NCBI RefSeq assembly: GCF_902729435.1
Contig: NZ_LR746522.1
Coordinates: 10,684-74,683, forward strand
Length of the DNA stretch: 64,000 nucleotides
Reading direction: 5' to 3'
Source: Magnetospirillum sp. UT-4
GTDB lineage: Bacteria > Pseudomonadota > Alphaproteobacteria > Rhodospirillales > Magnetospirillaceae
Shown piece by piece: positions 18,336-29,607 of this stretch; the stretch's first letter is position 1, and every line of letters begins with the position of its first letter. Both the position numbers and the translations under genes were made by a program. The notes under the pieces are model-generated. The model was not told the origin of the DNA, searched no databases, and was given only the letters and a program-made list of their open reading frames with translations.

Positions 18336-19027
18336 GGGGTTCGCTCCGGTTGGGCCAGTTGCAATAGTTCGGCGCGCAGCTCGGCGATGCCGGTCGCCTT
18401 CTCGGCCGAGGTCGGGATCAGGACGGGATGGGCGGCGACGTGGCGGGCGATCTCGACGCGGGTGCGCTCCGCCACCGCCTCCACCTCGGCCGATTTGGGC
18501 TTGTCCGCCTTGGTCAGCACCACCTGGTAGACCACCGCCGCCTGATCCAGCAGGGTCATCATCTCGCGGTCGCTGTCCTTCAGGCCGTGGCGGGAATCCA
18601 CCAGCAGCATGCAGCGCTTCAGGGTCGGGCGGCCCTTGAGGTAGCCCCGCACCAGCCGGGTCCAGGCGTCCACCTTGTCCTTGGGCGCGCTGGCGAAGCC
18701 GTAGCCCGGCATGTCCACCAGGATCATCCGCCCCGAGATATCGAAGAAGTTCAGCTCCTGGGTGCGGCCCGGGGTGTTGGAGGTGCGCGCCACCGTCGAG
18801 CGCCCGCACAGGGCGTTGATCAGCGAACTCTTGCCGACGTTGGAGCGGCCGGCGAAGGCTACCTCGGGCAGGCCGAAGGCGGGCAGCTGGTCCAGCGCGG
18901 CGACGCCCCGCAGGAAGGTCACCTCGCGGGCGAACAGCAGCCGGCCGGCCTCCATGAGGCCGGCCGCTTCGTCGGCCTCGGACGCCCCGTTCAGGGCTTC
19001 ACCCCGGCTTTGCGCATGATCACCCAT
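18332..19027 (-). CDS. engB: Ribosome-biogenesis GTP-binding protein YihA/YsxC/EngB
   Basis: 231 aa from ATG 19027, which lies inside yidC (37-bp overlap); ATG 18955 is an alternative that avoids the overlap. G1 GRSNVGKSS at 60-68, G2/G3 around [12 protein letters not shown] and [10 protein letters not shown]4 TKADK and G5 TSAEK are all present. EngB acts in late assembly of the large ribosomal subunit. The gene couples yidC to argB by overlaps on both sides. Confidence 0.94.
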   Translation of the reverse strand: MGDHAQSRGEALNGASEADEAAGLMEAGRLLFAREVTFLRGVAALDQLPAFGLPEVAFAGRSNVGKSSLINALCGRSTVARTSNTPGRTQELNFFDISGRMILVDMPGYGFASAPKDKVDAWTRLVRGYLKGRPTLKRCMLLVDSRHGLKDSDREMMTLLDQAAVVYQVVLTKADKPKSAEVEAVAERTRVEIARHVAAHPVLIPTSAEKATGIAELRAELLQLAQPERTP

Positions 19028-20724
19028 TGCTGCAGGATCGACAGCGAGTTGGACCACGCCCAGTAGATCACCAGGCCGGCGGCGAACTGCCCGAGCATGA
19101 AGGTGAACAGGATCGGCAGGAACATGAACATCTTGGCCTGCACCGGATCGGCCGGCTGCGGGTTCAGCTTCTGCTGCAGCCACATGGTGATGCCCATGAT
19201 CAGCGGCCATACGCCGATATGCATGAAACTGGGCAGATAGAGGTCGGGGTTCCACGGGATCAGACCGAACAGGTTCCACACGGTGGTGGGATCGGGCGCC
19301 GACAGGTCGTGCACCCAGCCGTAGAACGGCGCGTGGCGCATCTCGATGGTGACGAACAGCACCTTGTAGAGGGCGAAGAAGATGGGGATCTGGACCAGGA
19401 TGGGCAGACAGCCCGAGACCGGGTTGACCTTCTCGCGCTTGTACAGCGCCATCATCTCCTGCTGCATCCGCACCTTGTCCTCGGAGAAGCGCTGCTGCAG
19501 CTTCTGCACCTCGGGCTGCAGCAGCTTCATCTTGGACATGGAGACGTAGGACTTGTTGGCCAGCGGGAACATGGCCGCCTTGATCAGCACGGTCAGCGCC
19601 ATGATCGCCAGACCCATGTTGCCCAGGGCGTCGTGGAACATGCGCAGCAGATAGAAGAACGGCTTGGTCAGGAAGTAGAACCAGCCGAAATCGATGGCCA
19701 GGTCGAAGCGGTCGATGCCCAGCGCCTCGCCGTAGCCGTCCAGCAGGTTGACCAGCTTGGCGCCGGCGAACAGGTGGAAGCCGGCTTCCTCGGCCGCGCC
19801 CGGCGCCACCACCCGCGGACCGGCGGTGAAATCCACCTGGTAGCGGTCTGCGGTGTCGCCGCGCTGATGCACGAAGCGCCCGGTCACCTCGGCCTTCTGG
19901 TCGGGAATCAGGGCGGTCAGCCAGTACTTGTCGGTGATGCCGATCCAGCCGCCGGTGGTCTTGGCCTTGACGGTGGCGTCGGTCTTGAGGTCGTCGTAGG
20001 AGATCTCCTTCAGGCTGCCTTCGAGCACGCCGATGGGTCCCTCGTGCAGGATGTACATGCCCTCGGTCTTGGGCGTGCCGGTGCGCGACACCAGCGCATA
20101 GGGATGCAGGGTGGCCGGCTTGTCGCCATAGTTCTCGACCCGCTGGGCGACGCTGAACATGTAGTTCTCATCGAGGCCGAAGGTGCGCACGAAGCGCAGC
20201 CCCTCGCCGTTGTCCCAGGTCAGCACCACGGTGCCGCCGGCCTTCAATTCGGAGGCGGCGGCGGTCCACACCGCTTCGGGGCCGGGGGTCTTGACCGCCG
20301 GATCGGCGGGGACCCAGCCGAACTCGGCGTAATAGGGATGCGGCGCGCCGTTGGGCGACAGCAGCACGATCTCGGGGCTGGCCGGGTCGGGGGTCTCGCG
20401 GTAGTCGATCAGGGTGAGGTCGTCGAGGCGACCGCCCTTCAGCGCCACCGAGCCATGCAGGCGGGCGGAGCGGATGGGAATGCGCCGGCTCTGGGCCAGG
20501 GCCGCCTCGCGGGTCTCGGCCGGGCTGCGCTGGGCGGCGGCGGGAGCGGCCGGCGCCGCGTCGGTGGCGGACGGAACCGGGACCGGCGGCGTGCTGCCGG
20601 ACTGGGCGGCCTCCGGCTGGGTGGCGGGCGCCGGCGCCTGGGGCGCGGGGAAAAGCCACTGGAACCCGAACAGGATCGCGACCGAGAGGGCGATGGCGAG
20701 GAACAGGTTGCGCTGATCGTTCAT
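18991..20724 (-). CDS. yidC: Membrane protein insertase YidC
   Basis: 577 aa. N-terminal membrane anchor (about 8-26, [19 protein letters not shown]), Ala/Pro-rich linker, large periplasmic beta domain (about 75-340), then the conserved insertase core ([35 protein letters not shown] and later [18 protein letters not shown]), with five core helices as in the Oxa1/YidC family. It inserts and folds inner-membrane proteins alone or with SecYEG. Its ATG (20724) overlaps the yidD stop. It belongs to the rpmH-argB operon. Confidence 0.97.
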   Translation of the reverse strand: MNDQRNLFLAIALSVAILFGFQWLFPAPQAPAPATQPEAAQSGSTPPVPVPSATDAAPAAPAAAQRSPAETREAALAQSRRIPIRSARLHGSVALKGGRLDDLTLIDYRETPDPASPEIVLLSPNGAPHPYYAEFGWVPADPAVKTPGPEAVWTAAASELKAGGTVVLTWDNGEGLRFVRTFGLDENYMFSVAQRVENYGDKPATLHPYALVSRTGTPKTEGMYILHEGPIGVLEGSLKEISYDDLKTDATVKAKTTGGWIGITDKYWLTALIPDQKAEVTGRFVHQRGDTADRYQVDFTAGPRVVAPGAAEEAGFHLFAGAKLVNLLDGYGEALGIDRFDLAIDFGWFYFLTKPFFYLLRMFHDALGNMGLAIMALTVLIKAAMFPLANKSYVSMSKMKLLQPEVQKLQQRFSEDKVRMQQEMMALYKREKVNPVSGCLPILVQIPIFFALYKVLFVTIEMRHAPFYGWVHDLSAPDPTTVWNLFGLIPWNPDLYLPSFMHIGVWPLIMGITMWLQQKLNPQPADPVQAKMFMFLPILFTFMLGQFAAGLVIYWAWSNSLSILQQWVIMRKAGVKP

Positions 20725-20999
20725 GACGTCCTATCCGGTGGCGCGGCCGGCGGGGTGCCGGCACGGCCCTTTGACTTCGGTTCGGGGACCGGGTCGTAGC
20801 CCCCGTCGTTCCAAGGATGGCACCGTGCCACCCGGCATATGGCCAGCCACGTGCCCTTCACCGCCCCGTGCCGGGCCAGCGCCTCCATGGCAAAGGAGGA
20901 ACAGCTCGGCGTGAAGCGGCAGCTGGGCGGCAGGATCGGCGACACCAGCAGCTGATAGGCCCGCACCAGCCCCCGCAGCAGCCACGCCAGCGGGCTCAT
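20721..20999 (-). CDS. yidD: Membrane protein insertion efficiency factor YidD
   Basis: 92 aa. Amphipathic N-terminus ([18 protein letters not shown]) and the family signature [15 protein letters not shown] with two cysteines, followed by [15 protein letters not shown]. YidD sits at the inner face of the cytoplasmic membrane and helps YidC. ATG 20999 is selected; the upstream ATG would add an Arg-rich stretch that belongs to the end of rnpA. rnpA ends at 20996, so the two overlap by four bases (ATGA). Confidence 0.95.
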   Translation of the reverse strand: MSPLAWLLRGLVRAYQLLVSPILPPSCRFTPSCSSFAMEALARHGAVKGTWLAICRVARCHPWNDGGYDPVPEPKSKGRAGTPPAAPPDRTS

Positions 21000-21388
21000 G
21001 GCGACACCGCCGCCGCGTCGGCGGACTCGTCCCCGCAACGCAGCGCGCCGACACGTTTAAGCGCGGTTCGCAAATCCTGCAAGAGAAGAGAATAAGGCCG
21101 CGTCACGGTCTCGGCGCGGCCGATCACCACATAGTCGGTCCCGGACCGGGCGGCGGAAGGGAAAACCTCGTCCACCGCGGCCTTGAGGCGGCGGCGGGCA
21201 CGATTGCGGGCGACCGCGTTTCCCACCTTTTTGGAACAAGTGAAGCCGACGCGGACGGCGTCGGCTTCGGTATTCGTGTCCGGCGGCACGGGCGCCACCT
21301 GCAGGACCAGGCCGGGGGTGGCCCATTTGCGCCTTTGGCCGGCGACGCGGAGGAAATCCGCCCGCTTCTGCAGCCGCGCCAGCGCCAA
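20996..21388 (-). CDS. rnpA: Ribonuclease P protein component
   Basis: 130 aa from a TTG start at 21388; no ATG or GTG lies between this and rpmH's stop at 21394. Basic protein with the RnpA start [11 protein letters not shown] and the RNA-binding signature [10 protein letters not shown] at 61-70. It supports the catalytic RNase P RNA in tRNA 5' maturation. It starts five bases after rpmH and overlaps yidD. A 20-residue insert rich in Pro/Thr (about 33-44) is mildly unusual. Confidence 0.93.
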   Translation of the reverse strand: MALARLQKRADFLRVAGQRRKWATPGLVLQVAPVPPDTNTEADAVRVGFTCSKKVGNAVARNRARRRLKAAVDEVFPSAARSGTDYVVIGRAETVTRPYSLLLQDLRTALKRVGALRCGDESADAAAVSP

Positions 21389-21393
21389 TGGGA

Positions 21394-21528
21394 CTAGGCC
21401 GACAGCCGCTTGCGGCCCTTGGAGCGGCGGGTGGCGATGACCTTGCGGCCGCCGACGGTGGCCATGCGCGCGCGGAAGCCATGGCGGCGGGCGCGGACGA
21501 GCTTGCTGGGCTGATAGGTGCGCTTCAC
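21394..21528 (-). CDS. rpmH: 50S ribosomal protein L34
   Basis: 44 aa, the standard length, from a GTG start at 21528. It begins (M)[20 protein letters not shown] and ends SKGRKRLSA, the L34 hallmark. It is the first gene of the rpmH-rnpA-yidD-yidC-engB-argB unit, with a good promoter 45 bp upstream. Confidence 0.97.
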   Translation of the reverse strand: MKRTYQPSKLVRARRHGFRARMATVGGRKVIATRRSKGRKRLSA

Positions 21529-21572
21529 GACGAATACTCCGGTCCGAACCGATCTCGAAAAAGGAAGCAGCG

Positions 21573-21601
21573 CTTATAGGGCGTCCCCGCCCCGGAGTCA
21601 A
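21573..21601 (-). promoter_or_regulatory. Sigma-70-type promoter of the rpmH operon
   Basis: Reading the minus strand: TTGACT, 17-base spacer, TATAAG. The predicted start is about 35-40 bases before the rpmH GTG. It is the best match to the -35/-10 consensus in the window. Confidence 0.7.
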
Positions 21602-21691
21602 TCGCCCTATTTCCGAGGGGTCCTGGGAAAGCCCCCAGGGTTTCCTTCGGACCAAGTTTCGTTAAGATAACCGGACGAAAGGAGAGAGGGA

Positions 21692-22459
21692 ATGCCCTGG
21701 GACCCCAAGCTCTATACCGCCTTCGCGGCGCCGCGGCTGCGCCCGGCGGCCGATCTGCTGGCCCGTGTCGATGCCGAAGGCCCGGCCCGGATCGCCGATC
21801 TCGGCTGCGGCACCGGTGCCGCCACCCGCCTGCTGGCCCTGCGCTGGCCCAACGCCGTTGTGGTCGGCGTCGATTCCTCGCCCGAGATGCTGCGGGCGGC
21901 GGCGGCCGGCACCCCGTCCGCCATCCGCTGGGTCGCCGGCGATGCCGGGACATGGACGCCCGAGGCGCCGCTGGACGTGCTGTTTTCCAACGCCGCGCTG
22001 CACTGGCTCGACCACCACGAGACCCTGTTCCCGCGCCTGATGGGGCTGCTGGCACCCCACGGCGTGCTGGCGGTGCAGATGCCGCACAACCACTACGCCG
22101 CCTCACACAAGGCCATGGGCGAGACCGTCGAGGCGGGGCCGTGGGCCTCGACCCTGCGCCCCCTGAGCCGCCGCTTCCCGGTGGCCGATCCGGAGATCTA
22201 CTACGACATCCTTTCCCCCCACGCCCGCAGCCTCGACATCTGGGAAAGCGAGTACCTGCACGTGCTGGAGGGCGAGGACCCGGTGGTCAAGTGGACCATG
22301 GGCACGGCGCTCAAGCCCCTGCTCGACGCGCTGGAGGAGCCGCTGCGGGGCGAATTCCTGGCCGAATACACCCGCCGCATCGCCGAGGCCTATCCGCCGC
22401 GGGCCGACGGCCGCACCCTGTTCCCCTTCCACCGCCTGTTCATCGTGGCGAAACGGTAG
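21692..22459 (+). CDS. tam: Trans-aconitate 2-methyltransferase-like SAM methyltransferase
   Basis: 255 aa, the length of E. coli Tam. It begins WDPKLYTAFAAPRLRPAADLL, a Tam-type opening. SAM-binding motif I is IADLGCGTGA at 34-43, followed by VVGVDSSPEML and LDVLFSNAALHWLDHH. Tam methylates trans-aconitate that forms spontaneously from cis-aconitate. A generic class I methyltransferase is the alternative. RBS AAAGGAGAGAGGG precedes the ATG. It is divergent from rpmH; the spacer holds a CCTGGG/CCCAGG hairpin at about 21622. Confidence 0.88.
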   Translation: MPWDPKLYTAFAAPRLRPAADLLARVDAEGPARIADLGCGTGAATRLLALRWPNAVVVGVDSSPEMLRAAAAGTPSAIRWVAGDAGTWTPEAPLDVLFSNAALHWLDHHETLFPRLMGLLAPHGVLAVQMPHNHYAASHKAMGETVEAGPWASTLRPLSRRFPVADPEIYYDILSPHARSLDIWESEYLHVLEGEDPVVKWTMGTALKPLLDALEEPLRGEFLAEYTRRIAEAYPPRADGRTLFPFHRLFIVAKR

Positions 22460-22511
22460 CCCTTCCGTGTAAACCATGTCTCCGAACGCCCACAGCGGGA
22501 AAGGGACAGCC

Positions 22512-22787
22512 ATGTACGTGGTCCATTGCCAGGACAAGCCCGATGCGCTGCAGCTGCGGCTCGACAACCGCGCCGCCCATCTGGAATACCTGCAGGCCAA
22601 CATCGCCCATGTGGTGATGGCCGGGCCGGTGCAGACCGAGGACCGCTCGGGCATGCTCGGCAGCGTGCTGGTGCTGGACTTCCCCGACCGCGCCGGGCTC
22701 GATTCCTTCCTGGCCGTCGACCCCTATGCCCGCGCCGGGCTGTTCCAGTCGGTCACCGTGCTGCCCTACAAGAAGGTGCTGCCGTGA
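22512..22787 (+). CDS. YciI family protein
   Basis: 91 aa, beta-alpha-beta fold of YciI/muconolactone-isomerase-like proteins. MYVVHCQDKPDALQLRLDNRAAHLEYL and the later GPVQTED..GSVLVLDFPDRAGLDSFLAVDPYARAGLF are typical, including the DPYA segment and a central His. No catalytic role is established for most members. ATG 22512 follows AAAGGGACAG; the frame-extending ATG at 22476 lacks such a site. The stop overlaps the GTG start of the EVE gene. Confidence 0.9.
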   Translation: MYVVHCQDKPDALQLRLDNRAAHLEYLQANIAHVVMAGPVQTEDRSGMLGSVLVLDFPDRAGLDSFLAVDPYARAGLFQSVTVLPYKKVLP

Positions 22788-23197
22788 ACCACTGGCTGGT
22801 CAAATCCGAGCCGGCCTCGTGGTCGTGGAGCGACCAGGTGCGCGACGGAACCACCGCCTGGACCGGCGTGCGCAACCACCAGGCCGCCAACTATCTGAAG
22901 GCCATGCGCCTGGGCGACACTGTCTTCTTCTATCACTCGGTGGAGGAGAAGCGCATCGTTGGCGTGGTCGAGGTGGCGCGCGAGGCCTATCCCGACCCCA
23001 CCGCCGAGGACCCGCGCTGGGTCTGCGTCGACCTCAAGGCGGTGATGCCGGTGGCCCGCCCGGTGACCCTGGCCGACATCAAGGCCGAGCCGCGCCTGGC
23101 CGAACTGCCGCTGCTGAAGCAGTCGCGCCTGTCGGTGATGCCCATCGACCCGTTCAGCTGGTCAACCTTGTGCCGTATGGCCGGGGTGACGCCGTGA
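22784..23197 (+). CDS. EVE domain-containing protein
   Basis: 137 aa from a GTG start overlapping the YciI-like stop (GTGA). EVE/PUA-like fold: opening HWLVKSEPASWSW, then WTGVRNHQAANYLKAMRLGDTVFFYHS and the closing LLKQSRLSVMPIDPFSW. EVE domains bind modified bases in DNA or RNA, and in some bacteria occur in restriction or RNA-modification contexts; here the neighbours are a YciI and a Rieske protein. Co-translated with both. Confidence 0.92.
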   Translation: MNHWLVKSEPASWSWSDQVRDGTTAWTGVRNHQAANYLKAMRLGDTVFFYHSVEEKRIVGVVEVAREAYPDPTAEDPRWVCVDLKAVMPVARPVTLADIKAEPRLAELPLLKQSRLSVMPIDPFSWSTLCRMAGVTP

Positions 23198-23529
23198 GCC
23201 GGGTCCTCTGCGCCCTCGCCGACCTGCCCGATCCCGGCGCCAAGGGTCCCATCCGCGTCACCATCGACGGCGAGGCCAAGGCGGTGTTCGTGGTCCGCGT
23301 CGGCGACATCCTGACCGCCTGGATCGATTCCTGCCCGCATCTGGGGGCGCCGCTGGAAATGGAGGAGGACCGCTTCCTCGACCTCACCGGCGGCGAGATC
23401 ATCTGCGCGGTGCATGGGGCGCGGTTCCATCCCGAAACGGGGGCTTGCCTTTGGGGGCCGTGCCGGAACGGAAGGCTGACCCCATATCCCATCCGGGTGG
23501 TGGATGGCAGCATCGTCGCGGCGGTGTAG
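23194..23529 (+). CDS. Rieske [2Fe-2S] domain protein
   Basis: 111 aa from GTG 23194, overlapping the EVE stop. It is a stand-alone Rieske domain: ligands C47 and H49 in CPHLGAPL and C71 and H74 in CAVHGARFHPETGACLWGPC. The full C-X-H/C-X2-H set is intact. Such small soluble ferredoxins feed electrons to oxygenases, but no oxygenase lies nearby. The third member of the GTGA-coupled trio. Confidence 0.92.
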   Translation: MSRVLCALADLPDPGAKGPIRVTIDGEAKAVFVVRVGDILTAWIDSCPHLGAPLEMEEDRFLDLTGGEIICAVHGARFHPETGACLWGPCRNGRLTPYPIRVVDGSIVAAV

Positions 23530-23604
23530 GCCCCGGGCAATATGCGACTTTCGTAACATTGCGCGACCACCGGCCCGAACGGATCAATTCGTGCGCGCCG
23601 GGGG

Positions 23605-23633
23605 TTGAGTCGGTTTTGGAATCCGACCATAAT
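23605..23633 (+). promoter_or_regulatory. Candidate promoter of acs
   Basis: TTGAGT (23605-23610), 17-base spacer, CATAAT (23628-23633). This predicts a leader of about 65 bases before the acs ATG at 23707. Confidence 0.55.
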
Positions 23634-23706
23634 TCGCCGGCTAAGCGGGGAAAAAGCGCGCAGCCGGGTACGGCGCGCGTCAACCAACGAGTTGGAGACA
23701 ACCGAT

Positions 23707-25644
<1,938 letters not shown>

Positions 25645-25660
25645 TCGGTGTTATAAGGAA

Positions 25661-25695
25661 GGGGTCCGCCGATGCCGTCGGCGGGCCCCTTTTTC
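25661..25695 (+). terminator. Intrinsic terminator after acs
   Basis: Stem GGGGTCCGCCGA paired with TCGGCGGGCCCC (one G-T), followed by TTTTT. The T-run ends one base before the ATG of the next gene. Confidence 0.8.
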
Positions 25696-26526
25696 ATGAG
25701 GATGCGCCGCGTGATCGCCGAGACCCTGGGAGCCGTGGCCGGAGGCTATCTGCTGCTGACCGGCGGCATGGCGGTATTCCAACGCGACTTCATCTACCAT
25801 CCCGCCACCGAGCCGCCGCCACCGCCGGCCGAAATCGGGCTGCCCGAGATGGTGCCGGTGACCATGATCACCGGCGACGGCTATGTGATCACCGGCTGGT
25901 ACGCCCCGGCGCAGAACCCGCGCGCCGCCACCGTGGTGCTGTTCCACGGCAATGCCGGCACCCTGGCCCACCGGGCGCGCAAGGCCCGCGCCTTCCTGGA
26001 TGCCGGCTTCGGCATGTTCCTGGCGGAATACCGCGGCTATGGCGGCAATCCGGGCAAGCCCAGCGAGGAGGGGCTCTACGCCGATGCCCGCGCGGTGATG
26101 ACGTGGCTGTCCAATGCCGGCATCCCCTCGGCCAAGGTGGTGGTCTACGGCGAGTCCCTGGGCAGCGGCGTCGCCGTGCAGATGGCCGCCGAGGCCGAAC
26201 GCCTGGCCGCCCTGGTGCTCGAGGCCCCGTTCACCAGCCTGCCCGACCTCGCGCCGCCCTACCTGCTGCCCGGCAGCGCCCGGCTGCTGATGGTCGATCG
26301 CTACGACAACGCCGCCAAGATCGGGCCGCTCGAGATGCCGCTGCTGATCATCCACGGCGAACAGGACGGACTGGTCCCGGCCGCCATGGGCCGCGCCCTG
26401 TTCGCCGCCGCCACCGCCGCCGAGAAGGAGCTGTCGATCCATCCCGAGGCCGCCCACAACGACGTCTGGGACTTAGGGGGAGGCGAGGCCGCCCTGGACT
26501 TCCTCGCCCGCCGCCTGGTGAAATAA
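25696..26526 (+). CDS. Membrane-anchored alpha/beta hydrolase (Bem46/ABHD13-like)
   Basis: 276 aa. N-terminal signal-anchor (RRVIAETLGAVAGGYLLLTGG), then FQRDFIYHP and an alpha/beta-hydrolase domain: oxyanion region FHGNAGTLAHR, nucleophile elbow GESLGSG, Asp in GEQDGLVP and the final His in EAAHNDVW. The family resembles ABHD13/ABHD17 serine hydrolases; substrate unknown. The ATG at 25696 touches the acs terminator and has no clear ribosome-binding site; GTG 25711, eight bases after GAGG, is an alternative but would lose the basic residues before the anchor. Confidence 0.85.
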   Translation: MRMRRVIAETLGAVAGGYLLLTGGMAVFQRDFIYHPATEPPPPPAEIGLPEMVPVTMITGDGYVITGWYAPAQNPRAATVVLFHGNAGTLAHRARKARAFLDAGFGMFLAEYRGYGGNPGKPSEEGLYADARAVMTWLSNAGIPSAKVVVYGESLGSGVAVQMAAEAERLAALVLEAPFTSLPDLAPPYLLPGSARLLMVDRYDNAAKIGPLEMPLLIIHGEQDGLVPAAMGRALFAAATAAEKELSIHPEAAHNDVWDLGGGEAALDFLARRLVK

Positions 26527-26537
26527 CGTTTTCGCAT

Positions 26538-26619
26538 GCCCTCGCCGGGCGCAAACCTCCGGTTTGCTTGGCCGCCGCCTCAACGGCGGCAGGGGCGGGG
26601 CATTTCACGCGCCCCGCCC
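26538..26619. repeat. Four-hairpin intergenic element, copy 2
   Basis: Hairpins GCCC/TCGCC/GGGC, GCAAACC/TCC/GGTTTGC, GCCGCC/TCAAC/GGCGGC and GGGCGGGGC/ATTTCACGC/GCCCCGCCC, joined by TTGGCC and AGG. Compared with 15728-15802 the last three stems have different sequences but remain fully paired, while the TCGCC and TCAAC loops and the connectors are unchanged. It lies between the hydrolase stop and the SRP RNA gene. Confidence 0.75.
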
Positions 26620-26662
26620 AGCTTTGGCTTGCAATCACCGTCGACTCCCCCGATATTCCCGG

Positions 26663-26759
26663 CCGGGAGATCGGCGCGGACGGACCCGTCGCCAACCCGG
26701 TCAGGTCCGGAAGGAAGCAGCCGTAACGATTTCCGGTCCGGGTCGTGTCCGGTCTCCCA
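26663..26759 (+). ncRNA. ffs: Signal recognition particle RNA (4.5S type)
   Basis: The universally conserved SRP domain GTCAGGTCCGGAAGGAAGCA (26700-26719) is flanked by complementary halves, with GGGAGA at 26665-26670 pairing with TCTCCC at 26753-26758. About 97 nt, the bacterial 4.5S length. It forms the signal recognition particle with Ffh for co-translational membrane targeting. ffs upstream of dnaX is a usual alphaproteobacterial order. Ends are estimated to a few bases. Confidence 0.95.
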
Positions 26760-26812
26760 CCTGAAAGGCGCCTCCTGGTGACATCACCGCCCGCGCGCTA
26801 TATCCTCCCGCC

Positions 26813-28564
26813 ATGACCGAGCCGTCGCCGACGCCCTATCGCGTCCTCGCCCGCAAGTACCGCCCCACCGACTTCGCCACCCTGATCGGGCAGGAGGCGA
26901 TGGTGCGCACCCTGACCAACGCCATCCAGACGGGCCGGCTCGCCCACGCCTTCGTGCTGACCGGAGTGCGCGGGGTGGGCAAGACCACCACCGCCCGCAT
27001 CATCGCCCGGGCGCTGAACTGCGTCGGTCCCGACGGCCATGGCGGCCCCACCATCGACCCCTGCGGCGTGTGCGAGCATTGCAAGGCCATCGCCGAGGAC
27101 CGCCACGTCGATATCCTGGAAATGGACGCCGCCAGCCGCACCGGCGTCAACGACATCCGCGAGATCATCGAGGGCGTGCGCTACCGGCCGACCTCGGCCC
27201 GCTTCAAGGTCTACATCATCGACGAGGTCCACATGCTGTCGACGCAGGCGTTCAACGCGCTGCTGAAGACGCTGGAGGAGCCGCCCGAGCACGTCAAGTT
27301 CGTGTTCGCCACCACCGAGATCCGCAAGATCCCGGTCACCGTGCTGTCCAGGTGCCAGCGCTTCGACCTGCGCCGGGTCGAGATGGAGGTGCTGGCCGCC
27401 CATTTCGCCGGCATCGCCGAGAAGGAGCAGGCCGCCATCGAGCCCGGCGCCCTGCGCCTGATCGCGCGGGCCGCCGACGGCTCGGTGCGCGACGGGCTGT
27501 CGCTGCTGGACCAGGCCATCAGCCACGGCGCCGGCACGGTGTCGGAGGCCCAGGTGCGCGACATGCTGGGCCTGGCCGACCGCGCGCGGGTGTTCGACCT
27601 GTTCGAGCGGGTGATGAAGGGCGAGATCGGCCCCGCCCTCGACCTGCTGGGCGAGCAATACGCCCTGGGCGCCGATCCGGCGGTGGTGCTGCAGGACATG
27701 CTGGAGCTGACCCACTGGCTGACCCGGCTGAAGATCACCCCCGACGCAGCCGATTCCTCGGCCGCCTCCGAGACCGAGCGGGTCAAGGGCGGGGCCATGG
27801 CGACGGCGCTGTCGATGGCGCAGCTGACCCGGGCCTGGCAGATGCTGCTGAAGGGCCTGGCCGAAACCCGCTCCGCCCCCAATCCGCTGCAGGCCGCCGA
27901 GATGGCGCTGGTGCGCCTGGCCTACGTGTCCGACCTGCCCAGCCCGGCCGAGCTGGTCGAGCAGTTGCGGGCCAACCCGCCTTCCCCCGCGCCGCGCGGA
28001 CCGGGCGGCGGCGGCGCCCCCGCATCCGGCGGCGGCTTCACCGCCGCCATGGCGGCGCCGGCCCCCGCCGGCCCAAGTGGTGGCGGCGGTGCCACCGCCC
28101 TGGCCGCCGCCGCGCCCATGGCCCAGTTGCCGCCCATGCCGGCCACCTTCGCCCAGGTCGCAACGCTGTTCTCCGAGAAGCGCGAGGGCCGCGTCGCCGT
28201 GGCCCTCAAGACCCAGGTCCATCTGGTCCGCTTCGAGCCCGGCCGCATCGAGTTCCGGCCCGGCGCCTCGGCGCAGTCCGACCTGGCCCCCACGGTGGCG
28301 CGGCTGCTGGGCGAGTGGACCGGGCGGCGCTGGACCGTCACCGTCAATTCCGTCGAGCCGGCCGAGCCCACCCTGGCCGAACAGGAGGCCCTGGCCGAAA
28401 CCCGCCGGCGCGAGGATGCCGCCAGCCACCCGCTGGTCCAGGCGGTGCTGGCCGCCTTCCCCGGTGCCACCGTCGAGGTGGTGCGCGACATCGCCGCCGA
28501 CGAGCCCGAAGCGGGCGAACTCGCCTTCGACGCCGACCAGATCGCAGGAGAAGAGGAACCATGA
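26813..28564 (+). CDS. dnaX: DNA polymerase III subunits gamma/tau
   Basis: 583 aa. AAA+ clamp-loader ATPase: Walker [10 protein letters not shown] at 51-59, zinc cysteines around CGVCEHC (84-90), Walker [11 protein letters not shown], and the SRC motif [11 protein letters not shown]. The C-terminal third is an Ala/Pro/Gly-rich linker and a tau-type domain that ends acidic. No slippery A-run for programmed frameshifting is visible, so a separate gamma form is not predicted from sequence. It loads the beta clamp at the fork. The stop overlaps the ybaB start (ATGA). Confidence 0.96.
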   Translation: MTEPSPTPYRVLARKYRPTDFATLIGQEAMVRTLTNAIQTGRLAHAFVLTGVRGVGKTTTARIIARALNCVGPDGHGGPTIDPCGVCEHCKAIAEDRHVDILEMDAASRTGVNDIREIIEGVRYRPTSARFKVYIIDEVHMLSTQAFNALLKTLEEPPEHVKFVFATTEIRKIPVTVLSRCQRFDLRRVEMEVLAAHFAGIAEKEQAAIEPGALRLIARAADGSVRDGLSLLDQAISHGAGTVSEAQVRDMLGLADRARVFDLFERVMKGEIGPALDLLGEQYALGADPAVVLQDMLELTHWLTRLKITPDAADSSAASETERVKGGAMATALSMAQLTRAWQMLLKGLAETRSAPNPLQAAEMALVRLAYVSDLPSPAELVEQLRANPPSPAPRGPGGGGAPASGGGFTAAMAAPAPAGPSGGGGATALAAAAPMAQLPPMPATFAQVATLFSEKREGRVAVALKTQVHLVRFEPGRIEFRPGASAQSDLAPTVARLLGEWTGRRWTVTVNSVEPAEPTLAEQEALAETRRREDAASHPLVQAVLAAFPGATVEVVRDIAADEPEAGELAFDADQIAGEEEP

Positions 28565-28884
28565 AAAATCTCGGCAACCTGATGAAGCAGGCCCAGCAGA
28601 TGCAGACCAAGATGGCCGAGATGCAGGCCCGGCTGGCCGAGATGGAGGTCTCGGGCGCCGCCGGCGGCGGCATGCTGGAGGTGACGCTGAACGGCAAGTT
28701 CGAGCTGCGCAAGATCAAGATCGACAAGGCCCTGGTCGATCCCGAGGACGTCGAGGTGCTGGAGGATCTGATCGTCGCCGCCTTCAACGACGCCAAGGCC
28801 AAGGCCGAAGCGGCCATGGCCGACGAGATGGCCAAGATCACCGGCGGCCTCAACCTGCCCCCGGGCATGAAGCTGCCGTTCTAA
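28561..28884 (+). CDS. ybaB: YbaB/EbfC family nucleoid-associated protein
   Basis: 107 aa. Coiled-coil start ([25 protein letters not shown]) and the conserved [21 protein letters not shown] and [11 protein letters not shown] ending. Homologs bind DNA as dimers with tweezer-like shape. ATG 28561 overlaps dnaX; dnaX-ybaB-recR is a widespread operon. A palindromic repeat separates it from recR. Confidence 0.96.
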   Translation: MKNLGNLMKQAQQMQTKMAEMQARLAEMEVSGAAGGGMLEVTLNGKFELRKIKIDKALVDPEDVEVLEDLIVAAFNDAKAKAEAAMADEMAKITGGLNLPPGMKLPF

Positions 28885-28893
28885 CTCTGAAAG

Positions 28894-28993
28894 CCCCTCC
28901 CCTCGCTTGCGGGGGGAGGTCGGGAGGGGGGCTGCATCCGCTGGCTTCGCCGTCGCCCCCCACCCCGACCCTCCCCCGCAGGCGGGGGAGGGA
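28894..28993. repeat. GC-rich palindromic repeat between ybaB and recR
   Basis: Left arm CCCCTCCCCTCGCTTGCGGG, right arm ACCCTCCCCCGCAGGCGGGG, with a GCTGCATCC..GGCTTCGCC centre. A relative with similar arms and a different centre lies at 29608-29711, just after recR. Confidence 0.7.
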
Positions 28994-29014
28994 GATTGTG
29001 GAGGTGCGCATCCC

Positions 29015-29602
29015 ATGGTCGGACCCGAGCTCGAACGCCTGATCCAGGTGCTGTCGCGGCTGCCCGGGTTGGGGCCGCGTTCGGCCCGGCGGGCGGCCCT
29101 GCACCTGATCGAGCGCAAGGACGTGCTGATGCGGCCCCTGGCCGAGGCGCTGGCGTCGGCGGCCGACAGCGTGCGCCGCTGCCCGGTCTGCGGAAATTTC
29201 GACAGCGTCGAGCCCTGTGCCATCTGTTCCGATCCGCGCCGCGACGACGGCCTGCTGTGCGTGGTCGCCGATGTCGGCAGCCTGTGGGCGATGGAGCGCA
29301 CCGGCGCCTATGCCGGGCGCTACCACGTTCTGGGCGGCCTGCTGTCGGCGCTGGACGGGGTGGGGCCCGAGGATCTGGGCATCGCCCGGCTGGTGACCCG
29401 GGCCGCCGCCGCGCGCGAGGTCATCCTGGCCACTCCCGCCACCGTCGAGGGCCAGACCACCGCCCATTACATCGCCGACCGCCTGGCCGGCACCGGCGTC
29501 GCGGTGTCGGGCCTGGCCCATGGCGTCCCGGTGGGCGGCGAGCTGGACTACCTGGACGACGGCACCATCAGCGCCGCGTTGCGGGCGCGGCGGAGCCTGT
29601 GA
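29015..29602 (+). CDS. recR: Recombination mediator protein RecR
   Basis: 195 aa. Helix-hairpin-helix at the N-terminus ([19 protein letters not shown]), zinc finger C56-PVC-..-C68-AIC, then a TOPRIM domain ([29 protein letters not shown]) and a C-terminal Walker-like strand. RecR works with RecF/RecO to load RecA at gaps. ATG 29015 lies just past the palindromic repeat; upstream frame is repeat sequence. Third gene of dnaX-ybaB-recR. Confidence 0.96.
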   Translation: MVGPELERLIQVLSRLPGLGPRSARRAALHLIERKDVLMRPLAEALASAADSVRRCPVCGNFDSVEPCAICSDPRRDDGLLCVVADVGSLWAMERTGAYAGRYHVLGGLLSALDGVGPEDLGIARLVTRAAAAREVILATPATVEGQTTAHYIADRLAGTGVAVSGLAHGVPVGGELDYLDDGTISAALRARRSL

Positions 29603-29607
29603 ATAGA

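Noticed and set aside
26813-28564. Programmed frameshift in dnaX to give a separate gamma subunit.
   Set aside because: No A-rich slippery heptamer with a downstream hairpin is visible near the ATPase/linker border.
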